The translations under genes and the position numbers were made by a program. The notes under the pieces were generated by a model. It ran no database searches. It worked only from the letters and a program-made list of their open reading frames with translations, and was not told the origin of the DNA. Positions 17,500 to 25,633 of a stretch of 64,000 nucleotides of DNA are shown piece after piece. Numbering within the stretch: position 1 is the first letter of the stretch; every line of letters begins with the position of its first letter. Source of the DNA: an uncultured Anaerococcus sp. (GTDB lineage: Bacteria; Bacillota; Clostridia; Tissierellales; Peptoniphilaceae); NCBI GenBank assembly GCA_900551095.1, contig URUJ01000002.1:1-64000 (forward strand), written 5' to 3'.

Positions 17500-19549
17500 A
17501 AATTCTGGTTTTTGCTTTGGCGTAAAAAGAAGCGTAGACTTCGCTGAAAAAGCAATAGCGAGTGATAAAAAGGCTTATTGTCTTGGTCCTTTAATTCATA
17601 ACCCACAATTAGTTGAAAGTTTTGAAAAAAGGGGACTAACAGTGATTGACCACGAAGAAGCCTTAAATATAAAAGATAGTTTTATAGTAATAAGAGCGCA
17701 CGGTGAATCTTACGAATTTAAATCTAAATTGATAGAAAATGGGAATGAGCTACTAGATGCGACATGCCCAGTTTTAAATAATATATATAAAAAAATTGTA
17801 GATATGGAAGATAAAGGTTACCAAGTAATAATTGTTGGAGATAAAACACATCCAGAAATAATTGCTATGGACTCTTGCATAAAAAACGGTATAGTAGTTT
17901 CAGATGAGACTGAAGCAAAAAATATTAAGAATTACGAAAAGCTATATGTAGTAAGCCAAACTACAAATAGGTTGGAGTTTTTTAGAAATATTGCTAACAA
18001 GTTAGAAGAAAATAATGATAGTGTAGTAATAGAAAACACAATCTGCAATGCAACTAAATTAAGGCAAGACTCTGCAAAACAACTTGCAAGTCAGGTTGAT
18101 TGTATGATTGTAGTTGGTGGTTTTAATAGTTCTAATACAAACAAGCTGTATCAAGTAGCTAGTTTGTTTTGTAAAAATGTTTTAAGGATTGAAACTGTTA
18201 AAGATCTACCTTTGCAAAAGCTCTCTAAATTTAAAAAATTAGGAATAATCGCAGGAGCCTCTACGCCTGAGTCGATTATCGAGGAGGTAGTAAGTAGTAT
18301 GGATGAATTCACAAAAGAAGAATTTATGAACAGTCTAGAGAATAGTTTAAGAAAGATTTACCCAAAAGAGGTAATTACAGGTACAGTAATCAACGTTAAA
18401 GATGATGAAGTATTTGTTGATATCCAATACCGTGCTGATGGTATTGTTAAACTAGACGAAATGACTGAAGAGGAACAACAAGATCCTAAAAACAATTTCG
18501 AAGTAGGTAATGACATAGATGTATATGTTATAAAACTTGATGACGGTGAAGGAAATGTATCCCTTTCTACAAGAAGAGTAGAAGGAATGAAAGCTTGGAC
18601 AGAACTTTCTGGAAAATATGAAAATGAAGAGCTAGTTCATGGTAAAGTTACAGGCTTTAACAAGGGTGGTCTTACCGTTGAAGTAAACGGTGTAAATGGT
18701 TTTATACCAGCAAGCCAAATTGCAACATACTTCGTTAAAAATTTAAAGAAATTCGTTGGTGAAGAATGGGATCTTAAAATCATAAGCATTGACGAAAGAA
18801 AAAATAGATTAGTTTTATCTAGAAAAGATGTACTAGAAGCTGAACTAGATGACCTTTGGGAAGAGCTTGAAGAAGGTCAAGTAGTAGAAGGTAAAGTTGC
18901 TAGACTTACAGATTTCGGTGCATTTGTTGAAGTAAACGGACTTGACGGACTTCTTCACGTATCAGACATCGCATGGACAAGAGTAGAACATCCATCAGAT
19001 GTATTAAATGTTGGCGATGATATAGAAGTTAAGATTCTAAAACTAAATAAAGAGAAAAATAGAATCTCTCTTGGACGTAAACAACTTATAGAAAAACCAT
19101 TTGAAAAATTCGTAGGTGAACACGAAGTTGGCGACGTTGTAGAAGGTAAGGTTGTCAACCTACTTGACTTTGGTGCTTTCGTTGAAGTAGCAGAAGGCGT
19201 TGAAGGTCTAGTACACGTTTCTGAAATTTCATGGGATCACGTTGAAAAACCATCTGACGAACTTAATGTTGGTGATGTTATCGAAGTCAAGATAATCTCA
19301 ATTGACAAGGAAGAAGAAAAAGTTGGTTTATCAATAAAAGCTCTAAAAGAAGCTCCAGAAAGACCTGAGAGAAAGCCAAGAAAACAAGCTAGAAATAACG
19401 ATAGACCAAGAAGGAAAGTTGAAAAAGATAACTCAAAAGGTTTCGGTGATGATGACCTAAACAACAACCTTGGAGATATGCTTGCCCAAGCTTTATCTGA
19501 ACAAGGATCTGATGATTTACTAGGTTCAGTCGAAGAGGACGCTGAGTAA
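17480..19549 (+). CDS. ispH: Fusion: 4-hydroxy-3-methylbut-2-enyl diphosphate reductase (IspH) with ribosomal protein S1-like domains
   Basis: A 689-residue bifunctional protein. Residues about 1-285 are IspH, the [4Fe-4S] reductase ending the MEP isoprenoid pathway, with cluster cysteines at Cys12, Cys96 and Cys189 and the 'STPE' substrate loop. Residues about 296-635 hold four S1 RNA-binding domains (starting near 'KEVITGTV', 'ELVHGKV', 'GQVVEGKV' and 'GDVVEGKV'). A basic stretch and an acidic tail follow. This fusion is known in clostridia. I chose ATG 17480 over GTG 17471 because it gives the canonical MEIIEAK start. The S1 part shows noticeably more regular codons, as expected for high expression. 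Confidence 0.95.
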   Translation: MEIIEAKNSGFCFGVKRSVDFAEKAIASDKKAYCLGPLIHNPQLVESFEKRGLTVIDHEEALNIKDSFIVIRAHGESYEFKSKLIENGNELLDATCPVLNNIYKKIVDMEDKGYQVIIVGDKTHPEIIAMDSCIKNGIVVSDETEAKNIKNYEKLYVVSQTTNRLEFFRNIANKLEENNDSVVIENTICNATKLRQDSAKQLASQVDCMIVVGGFNSSNTNKLYQVASLFCKNVLRIETVKDLPLQKLSKFKKLGIIAGASTPESIIEEVVSSMDEFTKEEFMNSLENSLRKIYPKEVITGTVINVKDDEVFVDIQYRADGIVKLDEMTEEEQQDPKNNFEVGNDIDVYVIKLDDGEGNVSLSTRRVEGMKAWTELSGKYENEELVHGKVTGFNKGGLTVEVNGVNGFIPASQIATYFVKNLKKFVGEEWDLKIISIDERKNRLVLSRKDVLEAELDDLWEELEEGQVVEGKVARLTDFGAFVEVNGLDGLLHVSDIAWTRVEHPSDVLNVGDDIEVKILKLNKEKNRISLGRKQLIEKPFEKFVGEHEVGDVVEGKVVNLLDFGAFVEVAEGVEGLVHVSEISWDHVEKPSDELNVGDVIEVKIISIDKEEEKVGLSIKALKEAPERPERKPRKQARNNDRPRRKVEKDNSKGFGDDDLNNNLGDMLAQALSEQGSDDLLGSVEEDAE

Positions 19550-19562
19550 AAAATATATTAAA

Positions 19563-19590
19563 AGGGATGACTTAGATCATCTCTTTTTTT
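19563..19590 (+). terminator. Rho-independent terminator after ispH/S1
   Basis: GGGATGA and TCATCTC form a seven-pair stem, including one G-U, around a six-base loop. Seven or more U follow. It separates the S1 gene from miaB. Confidence 0.8.
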
Positions 19591-19604
19591 ACTTAAGGAG
19601 TAAC

Positions 19605-20960
19605 ATGGCAAATACAAAATTAGAAAAATACAAAGACTATTTTAAGGGAAAGACTTATAATATAACAACTTTTGGATGTCAAATGAATGAGCATGACTCT
19701 GAAAGAATTTCCTTTATTTTGGAAGATTTAGGATACACCTACGAAGAAGATAGGAAAAAAGCAGACTTTATATTATTTAATACTTGTCTTGTTAGAGAAA
19801 ATGCTGAATTAAAGTTATACGGTCAAGTTTCTTCACTAAAAAAACTCAAAGAAGCTCATCCTGAAAAAATAATAGCAGTATCTGGATGTATGATGCAAAC
19901 AGAAGTAGCGAGACAAGTCATAATTGATAAACACAGAGAAGTTGATATTATATTTGGTACAAAAAATATAAATTCACTTGCGGATTTGATTTTCAGATAT
20001 CTTGAAACAGGTGAGAGAGTTGTTGATATATCAACAGATAATGTTAAAGATGATTTTGTAAAATATAACACTCCAAACCACTTCCAAGCCTACGTAAATA
20101 TTATGACTGGATGCGATAATTTCTGTTCGTATTGTATAGTTCCAGAATCAAGAGGTAGGGAAGAGTCCAGAAGACCTTCCTCAATTATAGAAGAGGTAGA
20201 ATATCTAGTTGGTCAAGGATACAAAGAGGTAACACTTTTAGGACAAAATGTTAATTCATATGGAAATAAAGCTGATTTTGACCAAACTTTCCCAGAATTA
20301 CTAGAAAGAGTTGCTCAAATTCCAAACTTAAAACGATTGAGATTTACAACAAGTCATCCAAAAGATTTATCAGATGATTTAATAAAGGTTATAAAAAGAA
20401 ATGACAATATATGTAAATATTTCCATCTTCCTTTGCAATCAGGATCTGATAAAGTTCTTAAGGATATGAATCGTAAGTATACCCAGGAAAAGTATCTTGA
20501 AAGAGTAAGCAAATTAAGAGAAGAAATTCCTGAGATTGCAATATCTACAGATATAATTGTTGGTTACCCTACAGAAACTGAAGAAGATTTTGAAAAAACT
20601 CTTGATGTTTGTAGAAAAGTAGGCTATGATACAGCTTTTACTTTTAAATATTCGCCTAGACCTAAGACTAGAGCAGCAAAATTAAAACCAATTGACGATG
20701 ATATTGTCCAAGATAGGTTTGATAGACTTTTAGATGTCTTATATCCAATCTTTTATGAGAAAAATAAAACATATATAGGAAAAACTGTAGAAGTATTATT
20801 AGAGTCAGAGAGTAAAAACAATCCTGAGGTTTTAACAGGTAGGACAGATGATTATAAATTAGTTCATGTCAAGGCTAATAAGGACATGATTGGAGAAATT
20901 GTAAAGGTTAAGATTACTGATAATACATCTTTTACAATTTCAGGTGAACTCTCTGAATAA
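19605..20960 (+). CDS. miaB: tRNA-2-methylthio-N6-dimethylallyladenosine synthase MiaB
   Basis: A 451-residue radical-SAM methylthiotransferase acting at A37 of tRNAs. The N-terminal UPF0004 domain begins with 'TFGCQMNEHDSE', whose Cys is a ligand of the auxiliary cluster. The radical SAM motif is CxxxCxxC in 'GCDNFCSYCIVP'. The C-terminal TRAM domain (about 380-451) binds RNA. Length and motifs fit MiaB rather than MtaB or RimO. It has its own AAGGAG site and is bracketed by terminators, although a promoter is not obvious. Confidence 0.95.
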   Translation: MANTKLEKYKDYFKGKTYNITTFGCQMNEHDSERISFILEDLGYTYEEDRKKADFILFNTCLVRENAELKLYGQVSSLKKLKEAHPEKIIAVSGCMMQTEVARQVIIDKHREVDIIFGTKNINSLADLIFRYLETGERVVDISTDNVKDDFVKYNTPNHFQAYVNIMTGCDNFCSYCIVPESRGREESRRPSSIIEEVEYLVGQGYKEVTLLGQNVNSYGNKADFDQTFPELLERVAQIPNLKRLRFTTSHPKDLSDDLIKVIKRNDNICKYFHLPLQSGSDKVLKDMNRKYTQEKYLERVSKLREEIPEIAISTDIIVGYPTETEEDFEKTLDVCRKVGYDTAFTFKYSPRPKTRAAKLKPIDDDIVQDRFDRLLDVLYPIFYEKNKTYIGKTVEVLLESESKNNPEVLTGRTDDYKLVHVKANKDMIGEIVKVKITDNTSFTISGELSE

Positions 20961-20963
20961 AAT

Positions 20964-20988
20964 TTCCCAGAAATTCTGGGATTTTTTA
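20964..20988 (+). terminator. Rho-independent terminator after miaB
   Basis: TCCCAGAA and TTCTGGGA pair with a minimal loop and are followed by ATTTTTT. It ends the miaB transcript ahead of the V-type ATP synthase operon. Confidence 0.78.
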
Positions 20989-21075
20989 TTTGGGTGAAAA
21001 GCTTTGCAAAATATTAACGTTATGTATGATTTATATTAAGTGTTTTAAAAGCTTTTTTTATAAAAAAATTTCGGG

Positions 21076-21081
21076 TATAAT
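21076..21081 (+). promoter_or_regulatory. Probable -10 box for the V-type ATP synthase operon
   Basis: A perfect TATAAT follows a GGG triplet about 25 bases before the first gene, which has an AAAGGAGG ribosome binding site. The sequence 17 bases upstream is a T-run rather than a good -35. The 145-base intergenic region 20961-21105 also contains two AAAAGCTTT-like repeats (about 20998 and 21047), of unknown meaning. Confidence 0.5.
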
Positions 21082-21105
21082 ACTCTTTGTTAGAAAGGAG
21101 GTTAT

Positions 21106-22086
21106 ATGAAAGATGTTTCTGTGAAAGCAAAGGCAAAGCTTTCAAATATTTTGGATGATGACTTGCTAGATAGCTTAATAAGAGAGAATGATTTGTCAGG
21201 AAAGTCTAGGTATCTTAAAAATAATTATGAATTTATTAGTCTAGATGATGACAAACTAACTATAGAAGATAAGCTTAATAAGCATTTTTACAAGGAACTC
21301 AGAAGTTTGGAATATTTCCTAACTGGACTTGAGAAGGAATTTTACCAGCTGTATTTTTCTATTTTTAAAATATATTTGATACAAGAGATAATTACGAGTA
21401 TCTTAAATGGGTCATTGAATGACAATTTAGGATATTTTAAGAGTAGTCCTTATTATGAAGGCATGAACCTTGATTTTAATACAAGCTTTGATGATTTTAT
21501 AGGAAGTATAGATGATTATCACTTAAGAAGAGTCTTAGAACCATTTTTAAATGAGAATATGGATAAGGATTCAATTATTTTCTTATCATCTAACGCACTT
21601 ATAAAATCTTATTACAGAGAACTTTTGAAATTGAGCAAGAAATTCCCATCAAAAGAAGCAAAAATAATTAAAAATTTCTTGGCTGAGGAAATTAACTTAT
21701 TAAACTTTGAGATGCTTTATAGGTTAAAGTCTTTTTTTGATGTAAATGATAGCGAGATTTTCAATTATTTAATCGAAGGCGGATACTTATATAATGGTCA
21801 GAGATTAAAGAAAATTTCGAATTTGATTAGAGAAGATTTTATTCATTATTTTAAAGATAGTAAATATGAAAATATATTCAAAGATCCAGATATGTTTTAT
21901 AAGAAAATGCAGGAGAAAAGACTAAAGAATTTCCGAGATGAAATAATCAAAGAAAGGTCTGATAGTCTATATATAATCTCTGCTATGAATCTTTTATATT
22001 TAAATATGAAAAATATAATAGCTATTTTGGAAATGGATGATAAGTATTCTTACAGTCAAAAAGAAGAGTTATTAATAGGAAGGTAA
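21106..22086 (+). CDS. ntpC: V-type ATP synthase subunit C
   Basis: A 326-residue, all-helical protein of the V-ATPase V0D/AC39 family. It forms the funnel that couples the central stalk to the membrane ring. Sequence conservation in the family is low; helices such as 'LEYFLTGLEKEFYQLYFSIF' and the position at the head of a complete V-type operon support the call. Having C first, before I and K, differs from the Enterococcus order FIKECGABD. It is followed two bases later by the first subunit I gene. Confidence 0.85.
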   Translation: MKDVSVKAKAKLSNILDDDLLDSLIRENDLSGKSRYLKNNYEFISLDDDKLTIEDKLNKHFYKELRSLEYFLTGLEKEFYQLYFSIFKIYLIQEIITSILNGSLNDNLGYFKSSPYYEGMNLDFNTSFDDFIGSIDDYHLRRVLEPFLNENMDKDSIIFLSSNALIKSYYRELLKLSKKFPSKEAKIIKNFLAEEINLLNFEMLYRLKSFFDVNDSEIFNYLIEGGYLYNGQRLKKISNLIREDFIHYFKDSKYENIFKDPDMFYKKMQEKRLKNFRDEIIKERSDSLYIISAMNLLYLNMKNIIAILEMDDKYSYSQKEELLIGR

Positions 22087-22088
22087 AT

Positions 22089-22973
22089 ATGGCAGTAGAA
22101 AAAATGCACCTGGTAAATATTACATCTAGGTTGGAAAATCTTAAAGATTTACTTGTGGATGTGGTAAATATTGGTCAAATAGAACCAATTGATGCTTTCA
22201 ATCAAGTCGCCAGTAGAGCTTTTTCAGTAACAGCAAATACAGAAAATGTAGAGCTAACTGAAGATATGAATGATATAACAAGCTTCGAAGGTCTTTCTAA
22301 ATCTGATATTGAAAAGATAACTTATCTTAACAAAGTTTTAGAGATTGATGAAGAAGATGAAGAGCTAAGTATAAACAATGTGGTAATTTCAAGAGAAAAA
22401 CTTGAAGATTTATACGAGGATTTAGCTCCACTTATAAAAAAGAGAGAAAAACTTCTAGAAAAAAGAAAAGAACTCTTAGATTTTAGGGCCAACTTGGATA
22501 TACTTGATAGAGCTGATATTGATATAGACAAGATTAAACAGTTGAATTATTTTGATTTTAGATATGGAGAAGTATCTAAGGATGGTAGGTTCATTTTAAA
22601 GAATAATTATGAAAATATACCATCACTAATAATCCATCTTGATAGTGAGGCAGTTAAGTCTTCTGATGCGTTAAATGAAATTATTGAGTTAGATAAAAAG
22701 ACAAGCATTAGAAGAAAAGAAGTTGATGAGATAATTTCTAACGAAAGAGAAGAAAGTCTCAAGGTAGCATCTAGAATAGATTCTAAGTATTCTAATATGA
22801 TTCAAGATGAAATTATTAGTATTAATTCAAAATATGATAAAGAAATTGAAGAGCAAAGTAAAAATATTAAAAGCGAATATACCAAGTTAAGAACTGATGT
22901 CTCAAATCTTTACAATGACAAAGTAGACTCTTTGGTTGATTATGCTTTTGATATAATTGTGAAAGGGGATTAA
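22089..22973 (+). CDS. V-type ATP synthase subunit I, N-terminal part, with subunit G-like C-terminal coiled coil
   Basis: A 294-residue protein. Residues 1 to about 190 match the beginning of subunit I (NtpI): 'MAVEKMHLVNITSRLENL', a first coiled-coil arm (about 100-135), then half of an alpha/beta lobe. Residues about 191-294 start 'SSDALNEIIELDKK', continue as a charged coil and end 'DKVDSLVDYAFDIIVKGD'. This is the pattern of peripheral-stalk subunit G (NtpF/AhaH, about 100 residues), and no separate gene for that subunit is visible in the operon. The remainder of subunit I is the next gene, whose ATG abuts this stop. The subunit I match is fairly secure. The G assignment is inference from length, start, end and context. 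Confidence 0.78.
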   Translation: MAVEKMHLVNITSRLENLKDLLVDVVNIGQIEPIDAFNQVASRAFSVTANTENVELTEDMNDITSFEGLSKSDIEKITYLNKVLEIDEEDEELSINNVVISREKLEDLYEDLAPLIKKREKLLEKRKELLDFRANLDILDRADIDIDKIKQLNYFDFRYGEVSKDGRFILKNNYENIPSLIIHLDSEAVKSSDALNEIIELDKKTSIRRKEVDEIISNEREESLKVASRIDSKYSNMIQDEIISINSKYDKEIEEQSKNIKSEYTKLRTDVSNLYNDKVDSLVDYAFDIIVKGD

Positions 22974-24335
22974 ATGACAGATAAAGTAAAGAATTCTAAA
23001 GAAAATTATTTGTTAGTTTACCCTAAGCAGGTTAAAGAAGATATAGCAAGAGCTGTTAATACTATGGGCTTTATTGATAAAGAAATTCCTGACCAGGATT
23101 TATCTTCTATCAATGAGGAAATTGAGAATGTTGATAAAGAACTAGCAGATATTGATAGCAAGATTAAGCAAATTAAGACATCTAATAAGGAAGTTGTTGA
23201 CAACTTACCAAACTCTTTGGAATATTATGAAAAGAGTGATGAACTTGTGTCAAAAATGGCTAGGGGAAATAAGTACCTATACCTTACAGGATGGGTTCCA
23301 GATTCAAAAATAGATGACTTTAAAGACTTATCAGAAAAATACTCTGATACTACAGTTACAGTCAAAGATGAAACTAATCAAGCACCACCAACAAAACTAA
23401 AAAATAACAAATTATTTAGACCATTTGAATTTTTGGTAAATATGTATGGTGCTCCAAATTATAATGAATTAGATCCAACACCATTTTTTGCAATATCATA
23501 TATGCTATTATATGGAATGATGTTTGGTGATCTTGGTCAAGGTTTAGTTTTTGTATTGTTAAGTTTTTTAGTTGATAAGAAAAATAAAACCTTTGGCTCT
23601 CTTATAAGGAGAATAGGATTTTCAGCGTGTTTCTTTGGTTTAATGTATGGATCAGTATTTGGTATAGAAACCTTGATACCAGCCTTACTTATAAAACCAT
23701 TTGATAATATTATGAAAGTTCTTATAGCATCGGTAGCATTCGGTATAGGACTTCTCTTGATTGCTTATTGCTTAGGAATATATAACAAATTAGTTAAACA
23801 AAAAAATATAGAAGAAGGTATTTTTGGTAAAGAAGGATTTGCAGGACTCATGATGATGACTTCATTTGTAATCCTCATACTAAATATAGTAAACATTAGT
23901 GTAATTCCAAAAAATGTTGGAGTGGTAATGCTGATTGCTTCTATAGTTATGATAATTTTTTCAAAACCAATTGCAGCTAAGATTGAAAAAAGAGACGAAG
24001 TTTATGAATCTACAGCCTTTGACTACTATGTAGAAAGTTCGTTTTCAATTATTGAAGCCCTTCTATCTGTATTTTCAAACCTAGTATCTTTTACAAGAGT
24101 TGGAGCTTTTGCGATTAACCACGTTGGATTATATATGGCTTTTGAGGTTATGAGTAAAATTGCAGGTGGTGGAATTAAAGGAATCATTATCTTGATTCTA
24201 GGTAATATACTTATTATCGGACTTGAAGGTATGATTGTCTTTATTCAAGGCTTGAGACTAGAATTTTACGAAATGTTTAGCAAATATTATCAAGGAAATG
24301 GTCGTAAATTTAGACCAATCAAAGAGAATAATTAA
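22974..24335 (+). CDS. ntpI: V-type ATP synthase subunit I, C-terminal part including the membrane domain
   Basis: A 453-residue protein that begins in the middle of the subunit I soluble domain: 'KENYLLVYPKQVKEDIARAV' is the second half of the lobe, followed by the return coiled coil and 'YLYLTGWVP'. The conserved entry to the membrane region is 'NKLFRPFEFLVNMYGAPNY' and 'DPTPFFAISYMLLYGMMFGD'. Several membrane helices follow. The ion-channel arginine is in 'SFTRVGAFAINHVGL'. Its ATG directly follows the TAA of the preceding gene, with GAAAGGGG as ribosome binding site, so it looks like a real, separately initiated gene and not a random nonsense mutation. Confidence 0.9.
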   Translation: MTDKVKNSKENYLLVYPKQVKEDIARAVNTMGFIDKEIPDQDLSSINEEIENVDKELADIDSKIKQIKTSNKEVVDNLPNSLEYYEKSDELVSKMARGNKYLYLTGWVPDSKIDDFKDLSEKYSDTTVTVKDETNQAPPTKLKNNKLFRPFEFLVNMYGAPNYNELDPTPFFAISYMLLYGMMFGDLGQGLVFVLLSFLVDKKNKTFGSLIRRIGFSACFFGLMYGSVFGIETLIPALLIKPFDNIMKVLIASVAFGIGLLLIAYCLGIYNKLVKQKNIEEGIFGKEGFAGLMMMTSFVILILNIVNISVIPKNVGVVMLIASIVMIIFSKPIAAKIEKRDEVYESTAFDYYVESSFSIIEALLSVFSNLVSFTRVGAFAINHVGLYMAFEVMSKIAGGGIKGIIILILGNILIIGLEGMIVFIQGLRLEFYEMFSKYYQGNGRKFRPIKENN

Positions 24336-24346
24336 AAGGAGATATT

Positions 24347-24778
24347 ATGATTAGATACACAGCACTTTTAGCACTAGCAGTAGTGATAATAACAATATAT
24401 TCAGGTTTATACCTATTAAAAAACAACGAAGACCCATCTAAAGCAAAAATTAGCAAGGCCTTAAAGATGAATTTATTCACCTTTGTACCAGTTATGCTAA
24501 TGATTGTTGTACTAATGATTCCTTCTGGTTCAAAAGCAGCAGAGGGTGCAGCTACAGTAGCATCTAACTCTGACGGACTAAGATATATAGGTGCAGCTCT
24601 TTCAACAGGACTTGCTGCAATCGGTACAGGTTATGCAGTAGGTACAGTTGGTTCTGCAGCTCTTGGAGCTATTTCTGAAGACCAATCTATCCTAGGTAGG
24701 ACAATCATATTCGTAGGTCTTGCTGAAGGTATAGCAATCTTTGGTGTTATCATTTCAATCATGATTCTAAACGCATAA
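24347..24778 (+). CDS. ntpK: V-type ATP synthase subunit K (rotor-ring proteolipid)
   Basis: A 143-residue membrane protein with four predicted helices. The last two (about 78-105 and 118-141) form the glycine- and alanine-rich rotor hairpin, with the ion-binding carboxylate in 'VGLAEGIAIFG'. The first two helices (about 3-23 and 43-63) lack rotor-ring features and look like an N-terminal extension. That form is seen in other clostridial subunit K proteins. I see no glutamine in the first rotor helix of the kind that marks many sodium-binding rings; this weakly favours protons. AAAGGAG is the ribosome binding site. Confidence 0.9.
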   Translation: MIRYTALLALAVVIITIYSGLYLLKNNEDPSKAKISKALKMNLFTFVPVMLMIVVLMIPSGSKAAEGAATVASNSDGLRYIGAALSTGLAAIGTGYAVGTVGSAALGAISEDQSILGRTIIFVGLAEGIAIFGVIISIMILNA

Positions 24779-24779
24779 G

Positions 24780-25016
24780 ATGAAAGCTAAGATTTTAACA
24801 GATTCAAATAGCTTGTTAACAATGTTTAGACTTGGTGCAATAGAAGGTGAATTAGTAAATCCTGATACATTCGAAATGATTTTTGAAAAATCAATAAATG
24901 ATAAAAATCTCGCCATTCTTATAATCACAAAAACTGTTTATAAAAAATATGTTGAGAAAATAGATAATTTCAGGAAAGAAAATTCCATGCCTTTAATTGT
25001 AACAATTGATAGCTGA
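24780..25016 (+). CDS. ntpG: V-type ATP synthase subunit F, short form
   Basis: A 78-residue protein matching the N-terminal alpha/beta domain of subunit F: 'KILTDSNSLLTMFRLGAIEG', 'LAILIITKTVYKKY' and 'MPLIVTIDS'. The family is usually about 100-105 residues, and the C-terminal helix that follows 'PxIxxIPS' and reaches along the central stalk is missing. Subunit E starts 11 bases after the stop, so no hidden continuation fits. The assignment rests on fold pattern and operon position between K and E. The gene begins one base after the ntpK stop. Confidence 0.78.
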   Translation: MKAKILTDSNSLLTMFRLGAIEGELVNPDTFEMIFEKSINDKNLAILIITKTVYKKYVEKIDNFRKENSMPLIVTIDS

Positions 25017-25027
25017 AAGGATGAAAT

Positions 25028-25633
25028 ATGCTAGATATTGAAGCAAAATTATCAAGCTTTAGGAAGATGGTTTGGGATGAAGAAAAGGAAAAAACAGACC
25101 AAGAATTATTCCAATCCACAGAAAAGAATTCTTTATACTTAGATAGTAAGAATGAAGCCCGCAAAGAAGACTATGAAAAAAGAGTTAAAGATAGGGATGT
25201 TTTTCTAGAAATTAGAAAAAATGAAGAAATATCTAAGATAAGTCAAGAAGAAAAAAATAGATTTTTTGCTTATAAAGAACAATTGCTTGATGATTTTTAT
25301 GAGAAATTAACAAATAAACTAAAAGCTTATAGGAAGACTAGTAATTATAAAGAAAATCTTCAGAAAGATATAGAGGATAAAATAAAAAGTCTACATTTAA
25401 ATGAAGATGACATTATAGTTGCCGTTGTGGAAGATGATTTAGATTTAATTGATTTCAAACATAAAGAAAAAATTGAAAAACAAAAGATTGGTGGATTTAT
25501 GTTGATAGATATAAATAAAGAATTTAGATATAATTTCACCTATAGGCAAAAAATTAGAGAAAATAAGTATGAATTTGGTAAAAAAATATACCAAGTTTTT
25601 GAAAGTGAGAGTTTTAATGAATCCAATAATTAA
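25028..25633 (+). CDS. ntpE: V-type ATP synthase subunit E (peripheral stalk)
   Basis: A 201-residue protein with a long N-terminal charged helix (about 1-105) and a C-terminal globular part with 'KIGGFMLIDINKEFRYNFTYRQKI', cited here for its GGFMLID core, which is characteristic of subunit E. E pairs with G to form the stators tying subunit I to the A3B3 head. It overlaps the start of the subunit A gene by 17 bases. Confidence 0.88.
   Translation: MLDIEAKLSSFRKMVWDEEKEKTDQELFQSTEKNSLYLDSKNEARKEDYEKRVKDRDVFLEIRKNEEISKISQEEKNRFFAYKEQLLDDFYEKLTNKLKAYRKTSNYKENLQKDIEDKIKSLHLNEDDIIVAVVEDDLDLIDFKHKEKIEKQKIGGFMLIDINKEFRYNFTYRQKIRENKYEFGKKIYQVFESESFNESNN

Noticed and set aside
18360..19330. Repeats within the S1 region as a DNA repeat array
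   Set aside because: The similarity is at protein level between four S1 domains; DNA copies differ too much to be recent repeats.
22971..22976. Stop between the two subunit I genes as a simple nonsense mutation or sequencing error
   Set aside because: The first gene carries ~100 extra residues with no equivalent in subunit I, and the second has its own ribosome binding site and ATG. A point mutation would not create this layout.
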